This document shows positions 26,727 to 35,799 of a stretch of 45,596 nucleotides of DNA, piece after piece. This DNA comes from Enterococcus hulanensis. Its GTDB lineage: Bacteria > Bacillota > Bacilli > Lactobacillales > Enterococcaceae. Under the pieces are notes generated by a model. It saw nothing but the letters and a program-made list of their open reading frames with translations, was not told the DNA's origin and did no database searches. Each line of letters opens with the position of its first letter. The first letter of the stretch is position 1. A program made the position numbers and the translations under genes. The stretch covers positions 1-45,596 of the forward strand of contig NZ_BJED01000028.1 in NCBI RefSeq assembly GCF_005405485.1, given 5' to 3'.

Positions 26727-26745
26727 TATCTCTCAGACAAAAAAC

Positions 26746-26790
26746 AAAAATAGCCGACCAAATCTAAAAAGATTTGGTCGGCTATTTTTA
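26746..26790. terminator. Bidirectional terminator between helD and the YebC-family gene
   Basis: Perfect 20-base arms at 26746-26765 and 26770-26789 around four bases, with A and T runs at the ends, so both converging genes can use it. Confidence 0.92.
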
Positions 26791-26796
26791 TTTAGA

Positions 26797-27516
26797 TTAA
26801 TCGTCTAATTCAACGTTATGATAGACCTGTTGAACATCTTCTAGTTCATCCAGCACATCAATCATTTTTTCGAATTTTTCTAAGTCTTCCCCAGTTAAAG
26901 TTACTTCATTTTGAGGAATCATTTGCATTTCCGCAACTGTAAATTCTGTAATGCCTTTTTCTTTCAAGGCTTCTTGAATCGCATTGAAGTCTTCTGGTTC
27001 GCCGTAAACAATAATTTGGCCTTCTTCATCTACAACATCGCGAACATCAATCTCTTTATCCATCAAATACTCCAAGATCTCATCCGCGTCATCCCCAGCA
27101 AAACCAAATAATGCCGTATTGTCGAACATATAAGCAACCGCACCAGAAACACCCATGTTCCCGCCATTTTTACCAAAAGCAGCGCGAACATCTGAAGCTG
27201 TTCGGTTTACATTGTTTGTCAAAGCATCTACGATGACCATCGAACCATTCGGTCCAAAACCTTCATAACGCAATTCTTGGAAAGTTTCATCGCCAGAGCC
27301 TTTAGCCTTTTCGATTGCTCGATCAATAATATGTTTTGGAACATTGTACGTTTTGGCACGCTCAATTACGAAACGCAATTTTTGATTGGCATGCGGATCA
27401 GGTTCTCCTGATTTCGCTGCCGCATAAATCTCGATTCCAAATTTAGCGTAAATTTTACTGTTGTTTGCATCTTTCGCAGTTTTTTTAGCTACGATATTCG
27501 CCCATTTACGTCCCAT
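26797..27516 (-). CDS. YebC/PmpR-family protein (YeeI type)
   Basis: A 239-residue protein of the YebC family. [23 protein letters not shown] at the N-terminus, [17 protein letters not shown] near residue 80 and a glutamate-rich final part are typical. The N-terminal sequence (GRKW rather than AGHSKW) places it in the YeeI-like second subfamily. Older work calls the family transcription regulators; more recent reports assign members a role in translation through difficult proline-rich stretches. I cannot tell which applies. The ribosome site is weak (GAGAAG). Its start and length match the family. Confidence 0.92.
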   Translation of the reverse strand: MGRKWANIVAKKTAKDANNSKIYAKFGIEIYAAAKSGEPDPHANQKLRFVIERAKTYNVPKHIIDRAIEKAKGSGDETFQELRYEGFGPNGSMVIVDALTNNVNRTASDVRAAFGKNGGNMGVSGAVAYMFDNTALFGFAGDDADEILEYLMDKEIDVRDVVDEEGQIIVYGEPEDFNAIQEALKEKGITEFTVAEMQMIPQNEVTLTGEDLEKFEKMIDVLDELEDVQQVYHNVELDD

Positions 27517-27588
27517 GTTTTCACTTCTCTTTCGTTAATTTCATACTTTCCCATTATAACGACTCACCTGCGCTTTGGAAAGTATTTT

Positions 27589-28728
27589 TTATGCTCGGAT
27601 AGGAAATCGACCGATTGTTTGTTCTTTGGGATGAACCAATTGATAAATTTGATCAGCACGATAGGTCAAAAAATGTTTTTCCTTCTCCTGTTGTCCAATC
27701 TTTGCGGCAACCGGCAAACTAAACTGCTTTTTCTTTTCATTCAAAAAAGCTTGACCTTTTTCAGTGAAGCCTAATATATGAAGCATTGAATTTTCTTGCT
27801 CTTTTTTTATTTCCGCCTCTGTGATTTGCAGCAAAACATACGTTAAGAGCCGTTGAAGCCGCGGTTGAGTATAGCGTTTGGTACTGATGATCTGCAAATA
27901 ATTTGAAAAGCTATCCGCTTCCTGTTCAATTAAACGATGCTCAAGCCCTTCTCTCATTTGATAAATCTCTCGAAGGCTGGCTAAGGAGCTGGCTCGTAAT
28001 TGATAATTTAGAAATGTCCATAAATCTGTCCACGAAATATGCGTAGCTCTTAATTCTTCCAGTGTCTCAGTTGGGACAAATGAAGAAACATTCTCATCAG
28101 CCAAAACAGCCTGCCGAATTCCAGTAGCACTTGCAAACTGGTCCACAATCAATGATTCATCATGATATCCTTGATCTTTTCTAGCCAAAGGAAAAATTTC
28201 CATCGGATGCTCATAAAGAGCATTTTCCTTTGCATAGCTTAGGCCTAGAATATGATTCGGAGGGAAATCTTGGGCCTTCGGATATAACCGTGAAACAACT
28301 TCTGCCATTTTTTCTGGATAACTCCAGCCAATTGGCAACTTATGGAATAATTGGTCGATCGCAGCTTTCTCTTCAATGAAGAAACGGCCATAAGCAGCAT
28401 AATCAAATTGAGATTCGCTGTCAGTACCAAAACATAGCGCATCACAGGTCAACGCTTGTAATAGTTTGATACTGCCCTTCGCAAAATAATCTGCCGATTG
28501 GACCGCCCAAGAAAACGGCAATTCAACAACCAGATCAACACCATTTTGTAATGCTGCCTTGGCTCGCGCCCATTTATCAATGATTGCCGGTTCCCCACGT
28601 TGTAAAAAATTGCCGCTCATGACTGCGACAACAACCTCTGCACCACTTAACTTACGAGCCATCTGCGCATGATAACGATGCCCATTATGAAATGGATTAT
28701 ATTCTACTACGATCCCGCAACTTCGCAT
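27589..28728 (-). CDS. tmcAL: tRNA(Met) cytidine acetate ligase (TmcAL)
   Basis: A 379-residue nucleotidyltransferase-fold enzyme. It activates acetate with ATP and acetylates the wobble cytidine of elongator tRNA-Met. VVEYNPFHNGH (8-17) supplies the HxGH motif with H14 and H17, and FLQRGEPAIIDKWARA follows near residue 46. The start at 28728 has AAAGGGG upstream; the longer frame would begin inside that site. It lies 45 bases after the yqeM methyltransferase gene and is the last gene of the yqe block. Confidence 0.93.
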   Translation of the reverse strand: MRSCGIVVEYNPFHNGHRYHAQMARKLSGAEVVVAVMSGNFLQRGEPAIIDKWARAKAALQNGVDLVVELPFSWAVQSADYFAKGSIKLLQALTCDALCFGTDSESQFDYAAYGRFFIEEKAAIDQLFHKLPIGWSYPEKMAEVVSRLYPKAQDFPPNHILGLSYAKENALYEHPMEIFPLARKDQGYHDESLIVDQFASATGIRQAVLADENVSSFVPTETLEELRATHISWTDLWTFLNYQLRASSLASLREIYQMREGLEHRLIEQEADSFSNYLQIISTKRYTQPRLQRLLTYVLLQITEAEIKKEQENSMLHILGFTEKGQAFLNEKKKQFSLPVAAKIGQQEKEKHFLTYRADQIYQLVHPKEQTIGRFPIRA

Positions 28729-28740
28729 ATTGTTGCCCCT

Positions 28741-28770
28741 TTCTAATAACAAAAAAACCGAGATTCCTCT
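28741..28770 (-). terminator. Weak terminator-like hairpin before tmcAL
   Basis: On the minus strand AGCCGAGA pairs with TCTCGGTT around four bases and continues into TTTTTTG. It follows the yqeM stop codon and may reduce rather than stop read-through into tmcAL. Confidence 0.7.
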
Positions 28771-28773
28771 CGG

Positions 28774-29502
28774 CTATTTTTGACAGACAAAAAACCAGCG
28801 TTTACTTGTCTCCATTGGTTCATCGTCCGTGAAGTCTGCAAAAACTTCCACCTTAAAACCAACCTCAGTCAGCATTTTTTGATACATTTCCAAAGAATAA
28901 GTTCGTTCTTTATGAAGTTCATCGAATCGTTCGAACATCTCGCCTTCCTTTTTTACAAAAAAGGTCAAAAAATGTTCAATGCTATGGGATGAATCACCAG
29001 AATAACTATCCCAGAGAAAAGCAAAGTCTTCGGTTTGATCATGAAAACTATAATCGGGAAAAACTTCATCTATCTGATAGATCGAATGAACATCGAAAAT
29101 AAAGGTTCCCGATTCCTCCAATAGCTGATAAACACCCTTGAAAACTTGTTGGACTTGCGTAGCATCCTGCATATAGCAAAGCGAGTCAGAAAAACACGTC
29201 ACAGCTTGATATTTTCCAATATCAGTTAAATCCAGCATATCTCCAGCAACCCAGTTGATAGAAACATCCTCTTGTATTGCACGATCACTGGCCAATGTCA
29301 GCATTTCTTCTGACAAATCTAAGCCCGTCACATCAAAACCTTTTTTAGCAAACTCCACTGCTAATGCACCGGTTCCGCAAGCCAGTTCTAAAACTTGGTT
29401 CGTAGCCTTTGGCAAATGACGCAATGAAAAATCCAGCCATTGCTGATACAAAGAATCATCCATTACCTCATCATAGACAAAAGCAAAGGTCTCATAAGCC
29501 AT
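28774..29502 (-). CDS. yqeM: Class I SAM-dependent methyltransferase (YqeM-like)
   Basis: A 242-residue methyltransferase. LELACGTGALAVEF near residue 40 is motif I that binds S-adenosylmethionine, VTGLDLSEEML near 62 is motif II, and a putative motif IV CFSDSLCYM follows near 105. The start at 29502 overlaps the rsfS stop (TAATG), so translation is coupled; the longer frame starts at a TTG inside rsfS. Gene order matches Bacillus yqeL-yqeM. The substrate is not known for this family. Confidence 0.88.
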   Translation of the reverse strand: MAYETFAFVYDEVMDDSLYQQWLDFSLRHLPKATNQVLELACGTGALAVEFAKKGFDVTGLDLSEEMLTLASDRAIQEDVSINWVAGDMLDLTDIGKYQAVTCFSDSLCYMQDATQVQQVFKGVYQLLEESGTFIFDVHSIYQIDEVFPDYSFHDQTEDFAFLWDSYSGDSSHSIEHFLTFFVKKEGEMFERFDELHKERTYSLEMYQKMLTEVGFKVEVFADFTDDEPMETSKRWFFVCQK

Positions 29503-29840
29503 TAGTCCAACCAAGCCTCGATATTTTCAAGCGGTGCATCCGACCATAATTTTTCTAAATTGTAAAACTCACGTTCTGAAGTACTGAATACATGTACGAT
29601 CACATCGCCTAAGTCGATCAAGACCCATTTTCCACCATCTTTTCCTTCGACACGTTTCACTTCAACTTGAGCTTCTTCTTCTTTATCGACAACCTCATCC
29701 ACGATCGCATTGATTTGACGATCAGAGTTAGCTGAACAAATCATGAAATAATCCGCCAATAATGATACTTGTGAAACATCTAATGCCACGATGTCAACCG
29801 CACGCTTTGAATCGGCTGCCTTCACGGCAATTTCTAACAT
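29502..29840 (-). CDS. rsfS: Ribosome silencing factor RsfS
   Basis: A 112-residue protein as drawn from the first ATG. RsfS binds ribosomal protein L14 and blocks joining of the subunits when nutrients are short. VAPDV-type core is seen as DIVALDVSQVSLLADYFMICSA, with KWVLIDLGDVIVHVF at the end. The ATG at 29840 lacks a strong ribosome site, while AGGAGG lies 24 bases upstream. In frame between them is I-E-S-K-N, which fits the normal RsfS N-terminus (as in NSKELLEIAVKAAD) if an ATA, ATC or ATT codon at 29853-29861 is the start. The true protein is probably five to seven residues longer. Confidence 0.9.
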   Translation of the reverse strand: MLEIAVKAADSKRAVDIVALDVSQVSLLADYFMICSANSDRQINAIVDEVVDKEEEAQVEVKRVEGKDGGKWVLIDLGDVIVHVFSTSEREFYNLEKLWSDAPLENIEAWLD

Positions 29841-29942
29841 ATTTTTACTCTCTATGATAATTCTCCTCCTTATTTCTTACCATCTACATTCTCTCTAAAA
29901 AACTTAAACATTTCAATAATTGTTAAGAATAAGCTCTCTTAT

Positions 29943-30539
29943 TTATTGTATCCCGGCAACCCAACGATTATAAGTTTCGATCGTTTTCGGGTAAACAGGA
30001 TTCTCTGCTTCAACTAAATGTGCCAGAGTATGCTTGGTTTCAAAGGCAACAGCCTGATCTAAGTCACTAAAAGCAATAACCCGCGCATCTTCTACCCCAG
30101 GAAAATTTCTCCCAGGTTCAATATAGTCTGCCACATAAATAATTTTATCTAACATAGTCATCTCGGCTGCCCCCGTGGTATGAAGACGAATCGCGTTTAG
30201 GATTTCCTCATCGGCAATCTTCAACTCCCGAGCAACAAAATCAGCACCGACCAGTCCGTGCCAGATGGCATTGCCATACTTTAACAATTCCGTTTTATTT
30301 TCATAATCCCCTTGCTCGATAGCAAGTTGAAATTCCTCATCAGATCGTTCCTTCGCATAATCATGTGTCAATGCAGCGATGCTCGCCTTTTCCGACGATT
30401 CACCAAAACGCTCGGCTAAAGCCACAGCCGTTTCTTCTACACCTAACACATGTTTAAACCGACGTTCGCTCATTCGCATTTGAACAGCTTGCATCAATGC
30501 TTCACGGTCCATTGCTGTATACTTATCACTATATTTCAT
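29943..30539 (-). CDS. yqeK: YqeK-type bis(5'-nucleosyl)-tetraphosphatase (HD domain)
   Basis: A 198-residue HD-domain phosphohydrolase. RFKHVLGVEE contributes the first His, ALTHDYAKE near residue 60 is the HD pair, IWHGLVGA and AIRLHTTG the further metal ligands, and ADYIEPGR closes the family signature. YqeK enzymes split Ap4A symmetrically into two ADP. The ATG at 30539 lies inside the end of nadD, an 11-base overlap that implies coupling; a TTG one codon earlier is possible. It is encoded in the conserved nadD-yqeK-rsfS order. Confidence 0.92.
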   Translation of the reverse strand: MKYSDKYTAMDREALMQAVQMRMSERRFKHVLGVEETAVALAERFGESSEKASIAALTHDYAKERSDEEFQLAIEQGDYENKTELLKYGNAIWHGLVGADFVARELKIADEEILNAIRLHTTGAAEMTMLDKIIYVADYIEPGRNFPGVEDARVIAFSDLDQAVAFETKHTLAHLVEAENPVYPKTIETYNRWVAGIQ

Positions 30540-31164
30540 CAAGATACAAGCCTTCTTCCGTGATATATTCCCTTACCCGATCAGGTACAAGATAACGAAT
30601 CGAACAACCTTGTTTAACTTGTTTGCGAATATATGAAGAAGATAGCTGTATCTCAGGAACATCTACCCAAATAATCGGATAAGGACTCTCCGGAGCATAG
30701 CCAGCCCGTTTCACACCCACAAAGTTGACGATCCGAACTAATTCATCGATTCGGTGCCACTTAGGCAGATAAGCCACTTCATCCCCGCCGATAATAAAAT
30801 AATATTCCGTATCAGGATTTTCTGCTGTTAACTCCAACATCGTATCGATTGTATAACTCTTACCCTTACGCGCTAATTCTCTCATATCGACTGACAAAAA
30901 TGAATTATCTTCAATCGCTAATTTCACCATCGCCAAACGATGTTTACTATCGATCGTCTTCTTTTCATCTACATGCGGCGGCAAATAACTCGGCAACAGA
31001 TGCACTTCATCAAATCCCATTTTTTGCCCGACCTGTTCCGCAATCATTAAATGCGCGTGATGAATCGGATTAAAATTCCCACCTAACAGTCCAACCTGCT
31101 TTTTAGGCATTGCGGTATCTGTCATTGGTTTGACTTTTGGAATTGTTAAGACATCTTGATACAA
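30529..31164 (-). CDS. nadD: Nicotinate-nucleotide adenylyltransferase
   Basis: A 211-residue enzyme that makes deamido-NAD from nicotinate mononucleotide and ATP. GLLGGNFNPIHHAH (25-38) is the nucleotide-binding GxFxPxHxxH motif and SSSYIRKQV near residue 178 is the ISSTxIR motif. The likely start is a TTG at 31164 with AGGGGG eight bases before it; the next ATG (residue 14) has no ribosome site, though the extra 22 residues before the fold are longer than in most family members. Part of the yqe operon. Confidence 0.93.
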   Translation of the reverse strand: MYQDVLTIPKVKPMTDTAMPKKQVGLLGGNFNPIHHAHLMIAEQVGQKMGFDEVHLLPSYLPPHVDEKKTIDSKHRLAMVKLAIEDNSFLSVDMRELARKGKSYTIDTMLELTAENPDTEYYFIIGGDEVAYLPKWHRIDELVRIVNFVGVKRAGYAPESPYPIIWVDVPEIQLSSSYIRKQVKQGCSIRYLVPDRVREYITEEGLYLDEI

Positions 31165-31198
31165 CGGTTATTCCCCCTCGTTTTTGATAAATTGACGT

Positions 31199-31510
31199 TT
31201 AAATGCCTCGAACTTCTTTAGATATTTTTTGATATTTTTCCTTGCTTGAAGCTTTATATAAAACCAGCACACGTCCAATAATCTGAACAATTTCACAGTT
31301 AATTCGGTCTTCTAAAACATGTGCCACCTCTTCGGCAATCTCATCTGTATTCTGCAATAAATTAATTTTGATTAATTCTCTTTTTTCCAACGCTTCAGCG
31401 ATTTGAATGATCACTGCATCATTGATCCCATTTTTGCCGATTTGGAAAATCGGCTGCAGATGGTGTGCTTGACTGCGCAAGAAACGTTTTTGTTTTCCTC
31501 TTAATTCCAT
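31199..31510 (-). CDS. yhbY: YhbY-family RNA-binding protein (CRM domain)
   Basis: A 103-residue protein with a single CRM domain. ELRGKQKRFLRSQAHHL leads to the GKNGI loop (about 28-32), the family's RNA-binding GxxG. The fold associates with pre-50S ribosomal particles in other bacteria. It corresponds to Bacillus yqeI and lies between the yqeH and nadD genes as usual. AGGGGAG precedes the ATG. Confidence 0.93.
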   Translation of the reverse strand: MELRGKQKRFLRSQAHHLQPIFQIGKNGINDAVIIQIAEALEKRELIKINLLQNTDEIAEEVAHVLEDRINCEIVQIIGRVLVLYKASSKEKYQKISKEVRGI

Positions 31511-31540
31511 TAATACTCCCCTTATTCGGATAAAAGTTTT

Positions 31541-32650
31541 TTAGACTAATGCTTTACGGGTCAATACATCCACGCCTTTTGGCGCCCAACCAGCAACGAC
31601 TGCTGGCTTGGATACTGTAACCCAACCTAGTCCAGCAAAAACAATATCGGTTTTTTCTTTGATTGAAAATTCAAACCGGACTAATTCAGGAAAATCTGCT
31701 ACCTCATCTGGACGTGGAGGCTGCAACAATCCACCCACATGCTTTTCATAAAAAGCATCAGCTTTTTCCAATTTTGTTCGATGCGGATCGATATCATTCG
31801 ACACATATGCAACAAAAGATGCTCGTTCTCCTTGAATAAAATCAAAACGTGCCAATCCGCCTAAAAATAAAGTTTGTCCAGCATTTAGCTGATAAACTTT
31901 GGGTTTGATTTCTTTATGCGGTGCGATGATCTTTAGATCTTTTTTACCAAGATAATGAGCCATTTGATGACGATGGATAATCCCCGGTGTATCAAAAAGA
32001 TAGTGACCATCATCTAACGGAATCTCAATCTTATCTAAAGTTGTACCTGGGAACTGTGAAGTGGTAATCAAGTCTTGGACACCGGCAGTTTGTTTGATGA
32101 TTTGATTGATTAATGTTGATTTGCCAACATTAGTCACGCCCACTACATAAACATCGCGGCCTTCACGATATTCTTCGATTTTTTCTAATAAATCAGCCAT
32201 TTCGTTAGATTTACGCGCACTGGTCAATAGGATATCAACTGGACGCAGACCTTCTTCATGAGCACGTTCTCGCATCCATTGTGTCAATCGGCCTCTTTTT
32301 AATGACTTAGGCAGTAGATCAACTTTATTACCAACCAGTAATACCGGATTATCACCGACAAATCGGTGCAGCCCAGGAATCAACGAACCATTAAAATCAA
32401 AGATGTCTACCACATTCACGATCAATGCATCTGCTTTGCCTAACTCGTTCAATAGGCGTAAAAAATCATCATCAGTTAATGAAACATCTTGAATTTCATT
32501 GTAGTGACGAAGACGGAAACAGCGTTGACAATATACTTCACCATTTTCCAAACCCTTTTCTAACGCTGTTTGCGGAGTATAACCTAGTTCATTGGGATGT
32601 TCCGTTTGAATTTTTGCGCCGCAGCCGATACAAAATAATTCTTCTTCCAT
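31541..32650 (-). CDS. yqeH: Circularly permuted ribosome-biogenesis GTPase YqeH
   Basis: A 369-residue GTPase needed for assembly of the 30S subunit. A zinc finger uses C7, C10, C41 and C44. The GTPase motifs come in permuted order: G4 NKVDL (about 108) and G5 SARK first, then G1 GVTNVGKST (about 172) and G3 DTPG (about 219), with a C-terminal RNA-binding part. The ATG follows the yqeG stop codon with no gap, so translation is coupled. Confidence 0.95.
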   Translation of the reverse strand: MEEELFCIGCGAKIQTEHPNELGYTPQTALEKGLENGEVYCQRCFRLRHYNEIQDVSLTDDDFLRLLNELGKADALIVNVVDIFDFNGSLIPGLHRFVGDNPVLLVGNKVDLLPKSLKRGRLTQWMRERAHEEGLRPVDILLTSARKSNEMADLLEKIEEYREGRDVYVVGVTNVGKSTLINQIIKQTAGVQDLITTSQFPGTTLDKIEIPLDDGHYLFDTPGIIHRHQMAHYLGKKDLKIIAPHKEIKPKVYQLNAGQTLFLGGLARFDFIQGERASFVAYVSNDIDPHRTKLEKADAFYEKHVGGLLQPPRPDEVADFPELVRFEFSIKEKTDIVFAGLGWVTVSKPAVVAGWAPKGVDVLTRKALV

Positions 32651-33175
32651 TTATAATTCACTCTTCCATTTCATCTCAGGATCTTTGCTTAATAAAATAT
32701 GCATCACACGACGTTCAAAGAAACGATTGATTCTTGTATTCCAGCCATCCGTATCAAGAATCGGCCGAACAAGAATACTGCGAATACCCGCTGCACTTGC
32801 GCCGCGAATATCAGTCATCACTTGATCTCCTATCATGACGATTTCATCTTTTGAAACACCTAGTTGTCTTTGTGCATTCTTTATTCCTACCGAGAAAGGT
32901 TTCATTGCCCGTGAAACAAAATCTAATTGAAAACTCTCTAACGCTTTGGCTACACGACTGGCTTTGTTATTTGAAACGACGACCACAGGAATCCCCGCTT
33001 CATCCATCATTTTTAACCAATCAATCAGCTCTTTGGTACCATTTGGATTATTCCAAGCTATCAGTGTATTATCCAAGTCAGTTAATACTGCTTTAAATCC
33101 ATGAGCCTTCAATTGTTCTGGGGTTATTTGATAAATGGCTTCGACCATCCACGTTGGTTTGAATTTATCTAACAT
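32651..33175 (-). CDS. yqeG: YqeG-family HAD phosphatase
   Basis: A 174-residue HAD III-A phosphatase. TDLDNTL carries the nucleophile and acid/base D33 and D35; VVSNN is motif II and GDQVMTDIRGA motif IV. The fold is complete without a cap domain. Substrate unknown, though plant and mitochondrial relatives dephosphorylate phosphatidylglycerol phosphate (PTPMT-like GEP4), so a lipid phosphatase role is possible by analogy. It is the first gene of the operon yqeG-yqeH-yhbY-nadD-yqeK-rsfS-yqeM-tmcAL. Confidence 0.92.
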   Translation of the reverse strand: MLDKFKPTWMVEAIYQITPEQLKAHGFKAVLTDLDNTLIAWNNPNGTKELIDWLKMMDEAGIPVVVVSNNKASRVAKALESFQLDFVSRAMKPFSVGIKNAQRQLGVSKDEIVMIGDQVMTDIRGASAAGIRSILVRPILDTDGWNTRINRFFERRVMHILLSKDPEMKWKSEL

Positions 33176-33261
33176 GGCAACTCCTATAACTTTATTTATA
33201 CTTCTACAAAACCTGATTATAACGCAAATTTTTTGAAAACTCTACATTTGACTACAAAGGT

Positions 33262-33296
33262 TTAAAAAAAGACTAGGCTTTCTCCGCCTAGTCTCA
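33262..33296 (-). terminator. Terminator of the amino acid ABC transporter operon
   Basis: AGACTAGGC (33270-33278) pairs with GCCTAGTCT (33286-33294) around 7 bases, followed by a T run on the minus strand. Confidence 0.9.
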
Positions 33297-33302
33297 TTAA
33301 TC

Positions 33303-34037
33303 TTATAATACTTTTGATAAAAAATCGATTGTTCGGGAATGTTTTGTGTGATCGAAAACTTCTTCTGGCGTTCCTTCTTCAACGATTACACCACCATCCA
33401 TGAAGATTACACGATCCCCAACTTCTTTAGCGAAGCCCATTTCATGTGTAACGATCATCATGGTCATTCCTTCTTTAGCCAACTGCTGCATAACTTGCAA
33501 CACATCACCGACCATCTCAGGATCAAGAGCTGAAGTTGGTTCATCAAATAACATAACATCCGGCTGCATCGCCAATGCTCGCGCAATAGCGATCCGTTGC
33601 TGCTGTCCTCCAGATAGAGATTGCGGATAAGCATCCGCTTTTTCTGACAACCCGACCTTCTCCAACAATTCCTTAGCAATTTTTTCAGCTTCCGATTTAG
33701 TCATCTTTTTAACTTTAATGGGTGATAAAGTGATGTTATCTAAAACCGTCATATTAGGAAATAAATTAAATTGTTGGAAGACCATTCCCATTTTTTCCCG
33801 CGTCTTGAAAATATCGTTCTTTTTATCTGTAATGTCCGTACCTTCAAATCTGATCGTACCAGATGTCGGAACTTCTAATAAATTGACACAACGTAAAAAA
33901 GTGCTTTTACCAGATCCAGAGGGTCCGATAATTACAACAACCTCCCCCGGAATGATTTCCGCGGATATATCTTTAAGAACTTCGTTGTCGCCAAATTTTT
34001 TATTTAAATGTTCAATCTGAATCAATGCTTCTGTCAT
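33303..34037 (-). CDS. Polar amino acid ABC transporter ATPase
   Basis: A 244-residue ATPase of the GlnQ/HisP type. Walker A is GPSGSGKST (38-46), the signature is LSGGQQQR, Walker B is [12 protein letters not shown] and the switch is VTHEMGF, the last two typical of amino acid importers. I start it at 34037 with AGAGGTGG upstream; the GTG three codons earlier falls in that site. It follows the permease gene by 12 bases and ends in the operon terminator. Confidence 0.93.
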   Translation of the reverse strand: MTEALIQIEHLNKKFGDNEVLKDISAEIIPGEVVVIIGPSGSGKSTFLRCVNLLEVPTSGTIRFEGTDITDKKNDIFKTREKMGMVFQQFNLFPNMTVLDNITLSPIKVKKMTKSEAEKIAKELLEKVGLSEKADAYPQSLSGGQQQRIAIARALAMQPDVMLFDEPTSALDPEMVGDVLQVMQQLAKEGMTMMIVTHEMGFAKEVGDRVIFMDGGVIVEEGTPEEVFDHTKHSRTIDFLSKVL

Positions 34038-34049
34038 TATATCCACCTC

Positions 34050-34739
34050 TTATCGTTGATATCCTTTTCCAAGTTTTTTCTCCCATAAGTTTAGCAGACG
34101 CGACGTGATAAATGTCATCACAAAGTATAGTCCCGCCGCCACGATCAATGGTTCTAACGGAATATAGGAGTTTGATACAACAATTTGAGCAGAACCCATT
34201 AATTCATTGATTCCAATCGTTGCTAATAAAGAGGAATCTTTAATTAAGGTAACAAATTCATTGCCTAACGGTGGTAAAATATTTCTCAACGCCTGAGGTA
34301 AGATCACGTAACGCATCGTTTGGGATGGACGCAGCCCCAATGAGTGAGCCGCTTCAGTTTGACCAAAGTTAACAGCTGTGATTCCGCCACGAATGATCTC
34401 CGCCACGTAAGCCCCAGAGTTCAAGGATAAAATGATCATCCCGGGAAATAAACGATTCACACCGACCGATAACACACCAACATCTAAATCTTTTGAAGGA
34501 AAGAAGCCTTGCAGAATTAAAAAGCCAATCGTAATTTGCAATAACATCGGAGTGCCTCGCAGCACTTCGATGTAAACATTCGCTAACCAGTTCAATGGTT
34601 TGTGTTTCGATAATTTTAGCAAAGCCATTGCCAGACCGATTAAGGTTCCTAAGCAGACTGTCACCAATGAGATGACTACTGTGATCCCTGCTCCGGAAGC
34701 AAAGTAAGATAAGTATTTATCTAAAAAAGAAAAGTCCAA
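34050..34739 (-). CDS. Polar amino acid ABC transporter permease
   Basis: A 229-residue permease of the HisM/GlnP family with about five membrane helices. ALLKLSKHKPLNWLANVYIE and the EVLRGTPMLLQ motif are typical, as is the EAA loop EAAHSLGLRPSQTMRYVILPQA near residue 130 that contacts the ATPase. The start is a TTG with AGGG eight bases before it; no other start fits. It sits between the binding protein and the ATPase genes. Confidence 0.92.
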   Translation of the reverse strand: MDFSFLDKYLSYFASGAGITVVISLVTVCLGTLIGLAMALLKLSKHKPLNWLANVYIEVLRGTPMLLQITIGFLILQGFFPSKDLDVGVLSVGVNRLFPGMIILSLNSGAYVAEIIRGGITAVNFGQTEAAHSLGLRPSQTMRYVILPQALRNILPPLGNEFVTLIKDSSLLATIGINELMGSAQIVVSNSYIPLEPLIVAAGLYFVMTFITSRLLNLWEKKLGKGYQR

Positions 34740-34756
34740 AACTTATACCCTCAATT

Positions 34757-35596
34757 CTATTCATTTGCTGATTTTTCAGCTAATTCATGATTTTGTTTAA
34801 CATACTCATCAATCTTGCCTTCATCATTTAGCTTTTTAATGATTTTATTTATTTCTGTCTGCAATTCTTTGCTGCCTTTAGGCAATGCAATCGCAAATGC
34901 TTCATCTTTTGAGGCTTCCAGTTCGATATTTGCGATCATTAAATCTGGATTTTGTTGTACGTACGATTCAGCGATCGTTTTTTCCACGACCATAGCATCT
35001 AATGAGCCGCTGTTTACTTCGATCACCATATTCGGAACTTTTTCGATTGAAACAAGTTTTCCGTCTTTTAGTTGTGTTTTAACGATATCTTCTTGAATAG
35101 AACCTTTTTGCGCACCAACATTTTTATCTTTCAAAGAATCAATACTTGTAAACTTGTCTTGATTTTTCTTGTTAATGATCACCACTTGTGGCGGGTTATA
35201 ATAATTGTCAGTAAAGTTGAACTGTTCTTTACGTTCTTTGGTTGCAGAGATCGCAGAGATTGCAATATCAGATTTTCCTTCTTTTAATGAAGCTAAAACG
35301 GTATTGAAACTCATATCAGATACTTCTGCTTTCACGCCTAACTCTTCGGCGATTGCATTAACTAAATCAATATCAGCACCAACGATTTTATCTTTACCAT
35401 CCACCATTGTATGGAACTCGAACGGTGCATAGTCAGCGGATGTCGCTACTTTTAACACGCCCGCTTTTTTAATTGCTGCTAATTGATCCTCAGATTTTGC
35501 ATTTGAAGAATCCGCAGTTTTATCGCTGCCTCCTCCACAAGCTGCTAAAGTGAATAATGCTACTAATGTCATAACTAAGCCGGTAATCTTTTTCAT
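34757..35596 (-). CDS. Amino acid ABC transporter substrate-binding lipoprotein (first copy)
   Basis: A 279-residue lipoprotein with signal peptide ending LAAC (C20) and an SBP family 3 domain. KVATSADYAPFEFHT near residue 50 and VGADIDLVNAIAEELGVK near 72 are the ligand-binding parts. It captures a polar amino acid, perhaps arginine, glutamine or histidine; sequence alone does not decide. It is the first gene of the operon with the permease and ATPase, with AGGAGG before the ATG and a promoter about 90 bases upstream. Confidence 0.93.
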   Translation of the reverse strand: MKKITGLVMTLVALFTLAACGGGSDKTADSSNAKSEDQLAAIKKAGVLKVATSADYAPFEFHTMVDGKDKIVGADIDLVNAIAEELGVKAEVSDMSFNTVLASLKEGKSDIAISAISATKERKEQFNFTDNYYNPPQVVIINKKNQDKFTSIDSLKDKNVGAQKGSIQEDIVKTQLKDGKLVSIEKVPNMVIEVNSGSLDAMVVEKTIAESYVQQNPDLMIANIELEASKDEAFAIALPKGSKELQTEINKIIKKLNDEGKIDEYVKQNHELAEKSANE

Positions 35597-35632
35597 CCTA
35601 TTTCCTCCTAAAAATATTTTACTATTAATTAA

Positions 35633-35671
35633 CCTTCAAAAAACAGTTGGTTTACTAGCTATTTTTGAAGG
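35633..35671 (-). other. Hairpin in the 5' leader of the amino acid transporter operon
   Basis: CCTTCAAAAA (35633-35642) and TTTTTGAAGG (35662-35671) can form a 10-base stem with a 19-base loop in the transcript leader. No T run follows, so it is not a usual terminator. Confidence 0.5.
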
Positions 35672-35688
35672 CTTTTTTCAATGAATTT

Positions 35689-35716
35689 ATTATAACATGA
35701 AATTTTCATAAAACAA
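35689..35716 (-). promoter_or_regulatory. Promoter of the amino acid transporter operon with a palindrome
   Basis: TTGTTT (35711-35716), 16 bases, TATAAT (35689-35694) on the minus strand. The spacer holds ATGAAA-T-TTTCAT (35697-35709), a perfect 6-1-6 palindrome that could be an operator. Confidence 0.6.
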
Positions 35717-35799
35717 GCGATTTGTTGTATAAATATTAAATATAGTTTGCATATCAGTTCCTATAATGTATATATACGCCCTTTAGTGAATAAATATTT

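Noticed and set aside
33718-34020. 100-codon open frame antisense to the amino acid ABC ATPase
   Set aside because: It mirrors the Walker A region of a conserved ATPase gene and has no features of its own.
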